A stretch of 64,000 nt of DNA from Pachyseris speciosa (taxonomy: Eukaryota; Cnidaria; Anthozoa; Scleractinia; Pachyseridae): NCBI GenBank assembly GCA_016490735.1, contig JAEMWC010000034.1, forward strand, positions 1,613,501-1,677,500, written 5' to 3'. Position 1 is the first letter of the stretch. Each line of letters begins with the position of its first letter. This document shows positions 57,001-64,000 of this stretch, in pieces. The translations under genes were made by a program, and so were the position numbers. Under the pieces are notes generated by a model. It was not told the origin of the DNA. It did no database searches and saw only the letters and a program-made list of their open reading frames with translations.

Positions 57001-57364
57001 TTTAATCCCGAATCTTCCTGATTTTTATCCCCAGGTTGCTGCGCCACAAATACTGGAGAAAAAAATACGCCGATATTTTTTGGATGCCGAGGGCAGCGAA
57101 AAGGCTAGAATGGCTTTCCCAGGGCAAGTGCTTGATATTCCGAGTATGGATATAGTGAAACACCCAGCGGACACTCTCAGAAAAATATGCGCTTTCCTGG
57201 AAATCAAGTGCTCGGAAAACTATATCCAGGACTGCGTAGACATTGTGGACTCTGTCCCTTCAATAACACGACATTTTATAGAATGGCCTGCTGGGCAGAT
57301 AAAGAGAGTATACGAGGAAATGAAAAGATTTTCGTTCCTTGAGGGGTTCTCTTTCGATAATTAG
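43647..57364 (+). CDS. Sulfotransferase-like type II membrane protein, six exons
   Basis: Joining 43647-43791, 44513-44602, 45976-46080, 46838-47190, 50089-50289 and 57035-57364 gives 407 codons plus a stop. All introns are GT-AG with matching phases (1, 1, 1, 0, 0). The order is a short cytosolic tail, a signal anchor (about residues 11-28), a polar stem (49-113) and then the catalytic domain. The P-loop that would bind the 5'-phosphosulfate of PAPS is GYPRSRHSLL (137-146). The 3'-phosphate site is around HVFRNPFDNIA (269-279). A Golgi lumen enzyme that sulfates a glycan or protein is the likeliest role; the substrate is unknown. The P-loop has RHS where many family members have SGT or SGS, so the family link is inferred. 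A partial copy lies at 16808-22803. Confidence 0.85.
44016..44310. repeat. Hexanucleotide array (CAATAG)n in sulfotransferase intron 1
   Basis: About fifty CAATAG-type units with scattered CAATAA, CGATAG and CAAAAG variants. The two long minus-strand leucine and tyrosine/cysteine ORFs here are translations of the array. Confidence 0.95.
44513..44602 (+). CDS. Sulfotransferase exon 2: stem region
   Basis: Thirty codons between tatatttacag and GACG|gtaggt, phase 1 on both sides. The peptide is polar (KLIAANDSMSNGLAEDKRIP). Its start is very like exon 3. Confidence 0.7.
44757..44835 (-). repeat. Dispersed repeat fragment (partners 3885 and 21384)
   Basis: Reverse-orientation copy of the block with CTAGTAGAT, AGCAATTAGATTATTCGCTCTC and CGTGATAG. 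It lies between exons 2 and 3 of the sulfotransferase gene. Confidence 0.65.
45590..45737. mobile_element. MITE of 148 bp in sulfotransferase intron 2
   Basis: The ends are GGCTCCAGTTGCTCAAAGAG and, inverted, GGCCCCAGTTGTTCAAAGAG, followed by paired TGGATAACTCTATCC and GGATAGAATTATCC. CTG lies at both sides, a possible 3-bp target duplication. Confidence 0.82.
45976..46080 (+). CDS. Sulfotransferase exon 3: stem region, likely duplicate of exon 2
   Basis: Thirty-five codons between atatttacag and GACA|gtaaga, phase 1 on both sides. The peptide is acidic and polar (ESKPEEEERMTAKPHADASD). The acceptor and first bases (tatttacagAGAAATT) match exon 2. Confidence 0.7.
46838..47190 (+). CDS. Sulfotransferase exon 4: P-loop exon
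   Basis: Starts after gtctttag and ends GAG|gtaaag. It encodes VILFFIGYPRSRHSLLGSLL, a beta strand plus P-loop plus helix, followed by DAHSHMVISHETNAFSKW and HVFHGSVVNKSDAYGYLVP. This is the best support for the sulfotransferase call. Confidence 0.88.
47600..47731. repeat. GAT/ATGACC-rich tract, left part of a split microsatellite
   Basis: Imperfect ATGACC and GATGAT repeats run up to the left end of the element at 47732. The array resumes at its right end. Confidence 0.8.
47732..48711 (+). mobile_element. Harbinger-like DNA element in sulfotransferase intron 4
   Basis: The terminal inverted repeats are AGGGACCTTAAGATA...GGACGCGGC on the left and GCCGCGTCC...TATCTTAAGGTCCCT on the right. 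It carries an ORF with a Myb/SANT-like start (48288-48488). PIF/Harbinger elements encode such a DNA-binding protein beside their transposase, but no transposase remains. It inserted into a GAT-rich microsatellite, which continues on both sides. Confidence 0.75.
48288..48488 (+). pseudogene. Myb/SANT-like DNA-binding protein, truncated
   Basis: Starting at ATG after TTTAGTGTGACACCC, the frame encodes MEWTNNHDLALAREVLLLEL and YRHKVRTDERGKV. The spacing of W, HD, L, EV and RG resembles the Myb/SANT-like domain of invertebrate Harbinger-associated proteins. It loses similarity after about 45 residues and ends at 66, so it is a remnant. Confidence 0.55.
48712..49320. repeat. GAT/GGT cryptic microsatellite of 600 bp
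   Basis: Hundreds of GAT, GGT and GAC triplets in changing mixture within intron 4. The long methionine/valine and isoleucine/threonine ORFs on both strands (48566-49522 and 48592-49350) are by-products. Confidence 0.93.
50089..50289 (+). CDS. Sulfotransferase exon 5: 3'-phosphate-binding motif
   Basis: Sixty-seven codons between atccacag and AAG|gtacta. It encodes VVGDKKGTGTARTML and VKFVHVFRNPFDNIATMVL. The R-N-P-F-D-N run sits where sulfotransferases bind the 3'-phosphate of PAPS. Confidence 0.88.
50640..51200 (+). pseudogene. LINE RT C-terminal fragment in sulfotransferase intron 5
   Basis: Encodes LSIYRSFIQPYITCGIAVWG, LILQKRALRLIHFAPYRYS and, after stops and frame changes, RIWNSIPQSIRVLPKHKFK and LELGDNYVDTPTLINKLSK, then a stop. 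This is the end of a CR1/Rex-like RT. Several stops show it is dead. Confidence 0.82.
51201..52685. other. Intron 5 sequence, nothing certain
   Basis: The LINE 3' untranslated region may run to about 51440. Beyond that I see no supported exon or complete element. Confidence 0.4.
52689..52890. mobile_element. Harbinger-type MITE, 202 bp, TAA duplications
   Basis: TAA lies at both borders (52686-52688, 52891-52893). The ends are GGGCGCGTTTTTTATTCACA and, inverted, GGGCCCGTTTTTTATCCACA. The interior has imperfect repeats of CATTCC and its complement. A TWA target is typical of PIF/Harbinger. Confidence 0.85.
52991..53200 (+). repeat. 50-bp direct repeat pair
   Basis: GGTTTGTTTTATCTTAAAAG and the following 30 bases, up to GGACTAKACTATG, occur at 52991-53041 and again at 53151-53200 with two or three differences. 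Confidence 0.85.
53336..53920. mobile_element. Long palindromic element in sulfotransferase intron 5
   Basis: The arms (53336-53559 and 53709-53920) are inverted copies of more than 210 bp, beginning ACAGGCAGCCCAGACATACT on the left. The 150-bp centre includes a second perfect hairpin (GGATCTTCCACT/AGTGGAAGATCC, 53558-53591). The pre-mRNA would form a long duplex here. Confidence 0.88.
53921..55479. other. Intron 5 sequence with a small palindrome
   Basis: A 26-bp palindrome (CCGGAACCAG/CTGGTTCCGG, about 54884-54909) is the only defined structure. A short piece at 55030-55065 resembles the start of the element at 25795. Confidence 0.45.
55480..56310 (-). mobile_element. Dispersed element, copy B (copy A at 25795-26530)
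   Basis: Reverse orientation to copy A, with the same end sequences: ATCGGATGCAAAACCG on the left and TTGGATGAACATGGGTCTTTT on the right. It contains a CGATAG-rich simple tract (56150-56195) not seen in copy A. Confidence 0.7.
56502..56853. mobile_element. Complete MITE of about 350 bp (relative at 9161)
   Basis: The ends are TAAGCCCCGGCAAAACGATCA and, inverted, TAAAGCCCCGGCTAAACGATC, both followed by AAACATTTTCATC. It is the last element before sulfotransferase exon 6, about 180 bp upstream of its acceptor. Confidence 0.88.
57035..57364 (+). CDS. Sulfotransferase exon 6: C-terminal exon and stop
   Basis: Follows atccccag in phase 0 and encodes 109 residues and a TAG stop. It contains VLDIPSMDIVKHPADTLRKI and CAFLEIKCSENYIQDCVDIV, the C-terminal helical part seen in many sulfotransferases, and ends FLEGFSFDN. 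Confidence 0.85.
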   Translation, partial: VAAPQILEKKIRRYFLDAEGSEKARMAFPGQVLDIPSMDIVKHPADTLRKICAFLEIKCSENYIQDCVDIVDSVPSITRHFIEWPAGQIKRVYEEMKRFSFLEGFSFDN

Positions 57365-58475
57365 GGTGTTTAGTTTAGATTAATGGTTTTGCATGAAATG
57401 TGGTGTTGGCGTTTTCAAGTACTAAAATTTGAAATTAATATAAATCTATAAAGTTTGGCTCGCAGAGATATCAGCGGATATAAGGGGATGCTTTCTAAAG
57501 TAAGAAATTAATTAAACCAAACTGAGTCAATAGCTTGGTAAAACGACAGTGTTGCCAAGGTAGGCATTTTCATACCCTTCCTGACCCGTTTATGTCCTTT
57601 CTTAATTTCAAGTACATTGTGGTGCTTTAAACGAGGCAAGTTTCTAAACCATTTATCATTTCTAGAAAAAATTCTTTCACGGAATTGTTATCTGGCTCGA
57701 TCCTTTAAAAAGGTCATAGGATTTTACATTTCTTGATATGAGGAACCTAACTTCAAAGTGCGAGTAGTCGTCCCTAAATGTCACATCAAAGTGCGCAAAA
57801 TGAGAAAAAAATGTAGCATTAGTTTTTCCAAATTTTTCGAGGCTCATCAGATTTTGGTTTTGTGACAACGGTGACATGGTTTTATCGAAGGCTTTTAGGA
57901 CACCTTTCACAAGGTCCAACACAAAACATTCCTTGAGTAAGGTCTTAAAACGATTAAGAAAAAATCGAAATAAATCTGTATATTGAGGTCCTCGTAAAAC
58001 ACGAAACCTATTTACGAACTGTTTAATTTGGTATACAATTTGCTGATCCCCATCACAAATTAATTACTTAGTTAGTTATGATGATTTTCAAATTATTTTT
58101 TTCTGATGTTGATGGGACAAAACATGAAAATAAAATTGTAGGGGCAAAAATGGTAACTTGGGATATGGCTTGATGTTATGTCAAGCTCACTCAACAAAAC
58201 TGGAAGTTATTTTCTTCAAATAATTGAAACAAAAAATGGGCTACTAGAACTGTCAGATATTAGAGTCCTACCATAAAAGTGTCACGATTATAGGTCAAAT
58301 CACACCAATTGCTGCACACCCATTTAGAACTGGAAATCTACCAATCTAGATCAATCTGCTATTTGCTATTTCCCAGATTTGGTCATGATGTGAAAGGTGT
58401 GTTATGCGCCTGTACAGACAACAATGGATTAAAAGGGTTGACGTGTTCAACAAGCGTGGTCCCTTTTTGTGTTTG
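57365..58475. other. 3' flank of the sulfotransferase gene
   Basis: Should contain the 3' untranslated region. I see no certain polyadenylation signal in the first few hundred bases, and no other gene. Confidence 0.4.
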
Positions 58476-58943
58476 TATACCTTATTTACTCGCAGGCAGC
58501 GCCCACGCTATAAAAAGCGCCCTCCCCCGAATAGGCGCCCACCCTTCGGCCAAAATAGCAAACAAGCGCTCCTCTTGAATAAGCGCTCCCTCTACCCTAA
58601 ATTATTTTTAAAAATAGTAGGGATACAAGGAAAACCTTTTTCCATTGTCACTTCATTTGCAACCTTTTAACCTTCAACTACACCGGCATCAGTGCGTATA
58701 GGCGAACAGGCTATTTTCGCTAAGTCCCTTCCAGTTATTTGTACCTCCTTGTGCTTGCACACTTATTTTATGTGCATTAGCCAAAATGGAGTTACAGTTC
58801 GTTAAAAAAAAATTAATACCCCCCCTCCTCCCACCCCCCACCCCTCCCCCCTCTCGATTAAGCGCCCTCCTTCGAATAAGCGTTACCCCTTTTAGCCGAA
58901 ATTTTAAATAAGTGCCCGGGTGCCAATATGAGGAAATACGGTA
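58476..58943. mobile_element. MITE of about 470 bp with AAGCGCCC motifs
   Basis: The left end is TATACCTTATTTACTCGCAG and the inverted right end TATACCGTATTTCCTCATAT. CGAATAAGCG occurs near each end and AGCGCCCTCC occurs in both halves. C-rich runs lie at 58818-58852. Confidence 0.72.
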
Positions 58944-58974
58944 TAGATGGAAATACGGTATAGATTGTTGCGAT

Positions 58975-59575
58975 TGCATTGTGTTTCTCTGTGTTTGTGT
59001 GGACTCTTGTGCCTGCGTTTCTCAGTGTCGGTATTGACTCTTGTGCTTGTGGACAGTCTCACTGTTTCTGTGGACACTCGTGCTGGCGTTTCTCAGTGTT
59101 TGTATGGACTCTTGTACTTGTCTTATGTTTCGAAGTGTTTAAAAAGACTCTTGCGCTTGTGTTTCTCAGTGTTTGTAGAGTCTTGCTCTTGTGCTTCCAA
59201 GTCTTTGTATTCACCTTTATGGCTGTATTTTATAGTCTGTATGAAGGCTAGCCCTTCTGTTTCTTAGTGTTTATATAGACTCTTGTGCTTGTCTTTCCAT
59301 TGTTTTTGTGGACTCGATCTTGTGCTTGTCTTTCCTAGTGTTTGTATAGACTTTTGCGCTTTCTTTCGTTGTGTTTTTGTGGATTCTTGTGCGCATGTGT
59401 TCTCAGCGTTTGTATGGACTGTTTAGCTTGTGTTTTTTAGTCGGTTTATGTAGACTTTTTGTCTGTGCTTCCCATTCTTTGTATGGACGTTTGTACTGTG
59501 CATCTCAGTGTTATTGCACATGGACTCTTGTGTTTGTGTTTCTCAGTGTTATATGATCTCTTGTGTGTAACGCTC
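58975..59575 (+). repeat. Degenerate minisatellite, unit about 35-40 bp
   Basis: Around fifteen copies of a unit like GTTTGTATGGACTCTTGTGC plus TTGTGTTTCTCAGT, strongly diverged and of varying length. The ORFs across it are translations of the repeat. Confidence 0.88.
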
Positions 59576-59729
59576 GAAAAGTCTTTACCCAAGGCGACTT
59601 TCTTTTTCTCACGGGTTACATGATGAAAACTGGCCTTTTTGTACATTGCAAAAAACAGTAGCGCCAAGAAATTGTTTCATATTGATGTAAAGAAAGTATG
59701 TGTATAATTCATGGTAAATTTAACAAATC

Positions 59730-59900
59730 GAATGTGGTTTTGGGTTGTCTATACTCTTATCGACAACGATATTCGTCATCATAGTGGTCAAAATGTTGTG
59801 GATTCACGAGGCGCAACCGAATGAGTCCACAGCAAATTTTGACCACTGTGATGGCGAATATCGTTGTCGATAAGAGTATAGACAACGCAAAACCACATTC
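59730..59900. mobile_element. Foldback element, arms of about 75 bp
   Basis: The ends GAATGTGGTTTTG and CAAAACCACATTC enclose paired TTGTCTATACTCTTATCGAC and its complement. A shorter match to the arm (GTTGTCTAGACTCTTATCGACAAC) lies downstream at about 59997-60021, suggesting a larger element. Confidence 0.88.
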
Positions 59901-60210
59901 TATTTGTTTCTTACCACAATATCAACGTCAAAGAAAATGTTAATTTCAGAGCGCGAGCTGAAAAAAGGCATTGCGCGATACGATGACTCGAGCAGCGTTG
60001 TCTAGACTCTTATCGACAACAGCAAATTAGCCAATCGGATTGCGAGATTACTAGCAATTGTGGTAAAATATAATTTCCTAATGAAACAGCCTAATTGGAA
60101 TAAAAAGTATCCTCTAGCTACTGGTTAACTAGTACAAATGAGAAAAAAATGTTTAACGCATCTCACGTTCCTTTTCCCAAATACGCCAATTTTCTGGCAG
60201 CATTATGTAT

Positions 60211-60230
60211 AGGTAATCACATGATTTCGA

Positions 60231-60266
<36 letters not shown>

Positions 60267-60380
60267 TCGAAGGCTCACAAAATTGCACGAGCCCGTAGGG
60301 CGAGTGCAATTTGTGGTCTTTGAAAAAATTCACAAGTGCTTAGTTATTCCAAATTGCACGAGAAAAATCATGTGATTACT
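60211..60380. mobile_element. Foldback element, arms of about 80 bp
   Basis: The ends GGTAATCACATGATTT and AAATCATGTGATTACT face each other. Inside, CGTGCAATTTGGAATAA-type blocks pair across a short centre (CCCGTAGGGC). Confidence 0.88.
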
Positions 60381-60999
60381 TATTAATAATATACATGAAA
60401 AAATTGCGAGATAGCTTCTTAACGTTGCAGAAGCAACGCAACGAAGCTAAGGTGAACCAAAACAACAGTTTTCTCAATGTTTTAAAGCGTTTTTAGCTGT
60501 AAAAACTGGCTAAACAATTACAGGCTATAGCTATAAGGCTACTTTGTTTGCTAAGTGTCTATCAAGCGCTGTAAACATTACCTTCAGGCTTTCTAGTTCG
60601 TTATCTTCGCCTTGTTTGTCCTTGTTTGTTTATTAATCTCGGCGTCACTCCATCAACGGACTCGTAATTCCAATTACGTCGGTAATTCCCTGCTCTGGAC
60701 ACCACTGTTTCCAAACAGACAGCTAAAATACAGTGCTTTTCGCAGCCGTTTCTCCTTTTTTAGAGCTGTTTTGCAGCTTCTCTGCTGTTATTGCGGTCAC
60801 GAAGAAAGAAAACCTGTTCAAAAAGCCAGCCATTGTTTTGGCTCGCAGAGTCGCTTGCAGCTCTTCAGACTATCTCACGATACGTGGAACGGTTAACATT
60901 GCTTTCATAGTAATCGATCCAGGAATATACTTCATAACATTCGGAAGTTTGCATCTTTTGATCTCAAATTATGATGAACCTTAAGGCAGGGAACCTTAA
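60381..60999. other. Intergenic, nothing recognised
   Basis: Two overlapping ORFs (60612-60896, 60733-60984) have no motif. No element ends are seen. Confidence 0.4.
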
Positions 61000-61281
61000 G
61001 GGAGCAGAGTTGGCGCAGTGGTGAGAGCGCTCGCCTCCCACCCATGTGTCCCGGGTTCGATTCCCGGACTCGGCGTCATAAGTGGGCTGAGTTTGTTGGT
61101 TCTCTACTCTGCTCCGAGAGGTTTTTCTCCGGGTACTCCGGTTTTCCCCTCTCCCCCAAAACCAACATTTGATTTCATTTGAGTTATTTAGAGTTGATTT
61201 GATTTCGTCTCCCCAATTAGTAGAGCATCTGTGCTCGGCTAAATACATTTGAGACTTAAATAAAGTGATTATTATTATTAT
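61000..61281 (+). mobile_element. tRNA-derived SINE, best-preserved copy
   Basis: Box A is TGGCGCAGTGG (61011-61021) and box B GGTTCGATTCC (61054-61064). The body contains TCCGGGTACTCCGGTTTTCC, and the 3' end has AAATAAAGTGATTATTATTATTA. It is the reverse complement type of the copy at 924-1254. A GAACCTTAAGG stretch before it may be target sequence. Confidence 0.88.
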
Positions 61282-61442
61282 ATTGATTATAGATCAGTTA
61301 CCATTAAGCTGTTGTGTTGTCCTTGGGGATTTAATGGGGTTTCGAGTCGACTTCCTCACTATTGCCTTGTAGCCAGCGTGACAGGCGCTAGGAAGGGAAA
61401 CGGGCGCGCGCGAAGCGAGGGGAACGCGGGGAAAGAGGGAAA

Positions 61443-61491
61443 GACCTCGCGATACCCTGCGATGCTCTAAGCAACTGAGCTGTGAAGCCAC
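61443..61491 (-). repeat. tRNA-like half, minus strand
   Basis: The minus strand reads GGCTTCACAGCTCAGTTGCT then TAGAGCATCGC, an acceptor and D-arm with an A box. The T-arm and B box are absent. It is probably a SINE head fragment. Confidence 0.5.
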
Positions 61492-61499
61492 TGAAGTTG

Positions 61500-62959
61500 G
61501 GAGCAGGTCATTCAACCTGTGGTTTCAGTGGCTCAAAGTATTGCAGCTTTTAAAAGGAAAGTTTTTATTAAGGATAATTAGAACATATATTTTTATATCT
61601 GTATATACTTTTGTCACACCTTAAGAGCAGGTCTCTGAGAAAGTGAAGCAAAGTTGGAAATGAAAATTTTTGACCCTCCACCCCTTAGAAAATCTATTTG
61701 GGGAAAATCATATTTTGGCCATTGGCGATGAACACATTAGGTGCATTTTCAATAAATATCAAATTTGGCCATTTTCAGACTGCACTGGTTTGCTCTAAAA
61801 ATGATCAGGGTGGACGTTCAAGATCTTAACATATTTTCTATCATCTTGTTTGAAGGTTAAACTTGATGTATGATGCTTTAGATCATTACGGTTGATGAAA
61901 ACGTAGTTTGACAAAACGCCTACCTTGTCAACTTTGGTAATTTATGCAGCATATTATTATCGCGTCCATTTCTCTTTTCGCTCGTCTCTCTCGACCAAAT
62001 CTAGTGCCGACTGGAAAAGTTATATCAATTTCCCAGTGTCTCCCATTGAACTTCGGCTCACTAGGGATGTTTCAGCTGTTTTAAACCACTGTTAATGGTG
62101 GATTCGATCCGCATGTAATAAACACGTTCGTGGTATTTGTGGTTTCTTCCGTTGATGCTGTAATATCCATCCATCGGCGTTTATTGAAGAAATCAAACAA
62201 ATCACGATTTTATGGACTAAACAAATACACGCTTGTGAAGACAAAGAATAAAGCATTCGGCTATAATCGAGCCATACATTGTGTTCAGTCGCCATGAAGT
62301 TGTTGTCGGGAAGTTTCGGGAAGACTTGTAGACCGGAAATGGAAGTGGAGACTGCTGACCGGAAGTCCGACAAACTTCGCTGAAATTATAAATGTTAAGC
62401 TTATGGGGAATAGTCGTATTTTGACATGAGAATTTTCAACGTGTGGTGGTGATATTATAATCAATCATTTTACAAGATTAGATCAGGTAGTTATATAGTA
62501 AATCTGACTCACGTCTATAGCGGAGGCGTGGGAAAGAGGAGGGGAGGAGGTCAGGGTCACTGGATCAAGCCTTCTCTCGGAATTTTTCCGACTTGAATCG
62601 TTGTTGGAATTAAAAGGCCTTGTTCTAACTTATTTTAAGATCCTATTTGTAGATAACGTCTGATCTCAGTGTCAGCATCTGGGCAACCAACACTACCAAT
62701 TCAAAGTGCTGCACGTTTGACCCGTGGGGTGGGAGAGTACACCCTTGTTTGGCCGAAACGGTTATTTTCCGCCAGACAGGGTATGGTTTTCAGTGTCTTG
62801 AATCTTAACAAAACAGGGTATGCAATTTCGTTACTTAGCGTCCTCAACAGGGTGTCTATCTGGACCAGTAGCCTTGAACACAGTGTGAACGTTGGCGGTG
62901 CGAGCTCCACACGTGCCTATACGAACAGCATTTTCAAAAACATCGAATTCTATTCAATA
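61500..62959. other. Intergenic, weak repeats only
   Basis: A GGGTATG-type repeat occurs at about 62775-62825. The minus-strand ORF 62092-62373 and the ORFs at 62669-62965 have no domain I recognise. Confidence 0.4.
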
Positions 62960-63032
62960 TACTAAAGGAACCATGCAAACACAGTTTGCCACTCAGCTTT
63001 CGATACACATCTCTGTTGAAAGAAAAACTTTT

Positions 63033-63104
63033 TGCCCCGAGTCGGAATCGAACCGACGTTCCCCAGTTACTAGTCGGGCGTGATAACCACTACACTACCG
63101 GAGC
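63033..63104 (-). tRNA. tRNA-Thr(AGT)-like gene, minus strand
   Basis: Seven acceptor pairs form (GCTCCGG with TCGGGGC, including G-U pairs). The D-arm is GTGTAGTGGTTATCAC. The anticodon loop is CTAGTAA with AGT at positions 34-36. The T-arm is GTCGG-TTCGATT-CCGAC. A discriminator A and an oligo-T stop (AAAAGTTTTT) follow. One A-C mismatch at the foot of the anticodon loop is unusual. Confidence 0.8.
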
Positions 63105-63364
63105 AACCACGCTGGCAACGCGGCCACTTTAGAAAGTGAGTAGTATCGCACGTCGGCCATTGCTCGGAACATTTTTCTTTCGAGACTTTAGTGTGTTTCC
63201 TGGCTTCTAAATTCCCTGGACGGGAATTAGAAATATATATATGTAACTACCTTCGAAGGCATGAAAGCCGTAGAACAATATACTAAAGGAACCATGCAAA
63301 CACAGTTTGCCACTCAGCTTTCGACACACATATCTCTGTTGAAAGAAAAACTTTTTGCCCCGAT

Positions 63365-63426
63365 TGTAGTGGTTATCACGCCCGACTAGTAACTGGGGAA
63401 CGTCGGTTCGATTCCGACTCGGGGCC
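63365..63426 (+). pseudogene. Truncated tRNA-Thr(AGT)-like copy
   Basis: The 5' acceptor strand and part of the D-arm are replaced by the end of a neighbouring minus-strand unit. The rest, from TGTAGTGG to GGGGC, is identical to the full copies. It cannot form an acceptor stem. Confidence 0.8.
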
Positions 63427-63596
63427 GCTTTCATGGCTTCGAAGGTATTTACATATATATATATATATTTCTAATTCCCGTCCAGGGAATTTAGAAGCCA
63501 GGAAACACACTAAAGTCTCGAAAGAAAAATGTTCCGAGCAATGGCCGACGTGCGATACTACTCACTTTCTAAAGTGGCCGCGTTGCCAGCGTTGTT

Positions 63597-63668
63597 GCTC
63601 CGGTAGTGTAGTGGTTATCACGCCCGACTAGTAACTGGGGAACGTCGGTTCGATTCCGACTCGGGGCA
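63597..63668 (+). tRNA. tRNA-Thr(AGT)-like gene, plus strand, copy 2
   Basis: All 72 bases match the minus-strand gene at 63033-63104, and the same AAAAGTTTTT stop follows. Box A is TAGTGTAGTGG and box B GGTTCGATTCC. Confidence 0.82.
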
Positions 63669-63917
63669 AAAAGTTTTTCTTTCAACAGAGATGTGTGTCG
63701 AAAGCTGAGTGGCAAACTGTGTTTGCATGGTTCCTTTAGTATATTGTTCTACGGCTTTCATGGCTTCGAAGGTATTTACATATATATATTTCTAATTCCC
63801 GTCCAGGGAATTTAGAAGCCAGGAAACACACTAAAGTCTCGAAAGGAAAATGTTCCGAGGAATGGCCAACGTGCGATACTACTCACTTTCTAAAGTGGCC
63901 GCGTTGCCAGCGTGGTT

Positions 63918-63989
63918 GCTCCGGTAGTGTAGTGGTTATCACGCCCGACTAGTAACTGGGGAACGTCGGTTCGATTCCGACTTGGGGCC
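63918..63989 (+). tRNA. tRNA-Thr(AGT)-like gene, plus strand, copy 3
   Basis: Like copy 2 but with one acceptor base changed (TTGGGGC, making a G-U pair) and discriminator C. It is followed directly by the next unit (CGCTTTCATGGC) with no oligo-T stop before the window ends, so function is less sure. Confidence 0.65.
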
Positions 63990-64000
63990 GCTTTCATGGC

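Larger units (their letters stand above)
62960..64000. repeat. Tandem and inverted array of tRNA-bearing units
   Basis: A unit of about 320 bp contains TTTCTAATTCCCGTCCAGGG, GTGTTTCCTGGCTTCTAAA (complement), a tRNA gene, an oligo-T stop and GCAAACTGTGTTTGCATGGT. One unit lies on the minus strand (62960-63270), a partial minus tail follows (63271-63362), then plus-strand units (63363-63430 partial, 63431-63760, and 63761 to the window edge). The last two are 321 bp apart. The array continues beyond the window. Confidence 0.92.

Noticed and set aside
62669..62965. 98-codon ORF and its antisense partner
   Set aside because: Repeat-like GGGTATG sequence, no splice sites or domain, and both strands equally open.
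62960..64000. CRISPR-like regular repeats
   Set aside because: The repeats are 320-bp units with a tRNA fold, in a eukaryotic context, with no short repeat-spacer pattern.

Overview
This is a eukaryotic, gene-poor, repeat-rich window, most likely from an anthozoan cnidarian such as a stony coral. The evidence is spliced genes with GT-AG introns, single-exon rhodopsin-class receptors, tRNA-derived SINEs, CR1/Rex-like LINE ends, a Penelope-like element and very many short inverted-repeat DNA elements. The species call is inference, because no search could be run.

Genes. Three loci stand out. (1) A class A GPCR lies on the minus strand (1707-2653). Its motifs are intact but the frame is broken four times, each time in a short homopolymer. 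(2) An intact single-exon class A GPCR lies on the plus strand (10712-11716, 334 aa). (3) A six-exon sulfotransferase-like gene lies on the plus strand (43647-57364). Its exons join in phase into a 407-residue type II membrane protein. A partial second copy lies upstream (exons at 16808-16931 and 22617-22803) and looks degenerate. At the right edge is a tandem and inverted cluster of tRNA-Thr(AGT)-like genes (about 62960-64000).

Mobile DNA. A Penelope-like element (31132-33337) has a 13-bp target duplication, 264-bp nearly identical inverted ends, a hammerhead-ribozyme candidate in each end, a reverse transcriptase and a GIY-YIG endonuclease. A 4.4-kb DNA element (16945-21351) has TTAA duplications and inverted repeats of about 580 bp; it carries a decayed gene of a family I cannot name and sits beside the first exon of the partial sulfotransferase copy. 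A 2.85-kb element (27781-30625) has a 9-bp duplication and subterminal hairpins. A Harbinger-style element with a Myb/SANT-like ORF (47732-48711) landed inside a GAT microsatellite in a sulfotransferase intron. There are also four LINE 3' ends, a Ty3/gypsy gag remnant, SINEs and more than ten MITEs or foldbacks.

Layout: 1-10 kb, GPCR remnant and repeats; 10-12 kb, intact GPCR; 12-16.8 kb, SINE and inverted-repeat elements; 16.8-22.8 kb, partial sulfotransferase copy split by the TTAA element; 23-31 kb, repeats; 31-43.6 kb, Penelope-like element, LINEs and gag remnant; 43.6-57.4 kb, sulfotransferase gene with element-filled introns; 57-62.9 kb, repeats; 63-64 kb, tRNA cluster. The genes do not form an evident pathway. 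The window is mainly a record of transposition around a few receptor and sulfotransferase genes.
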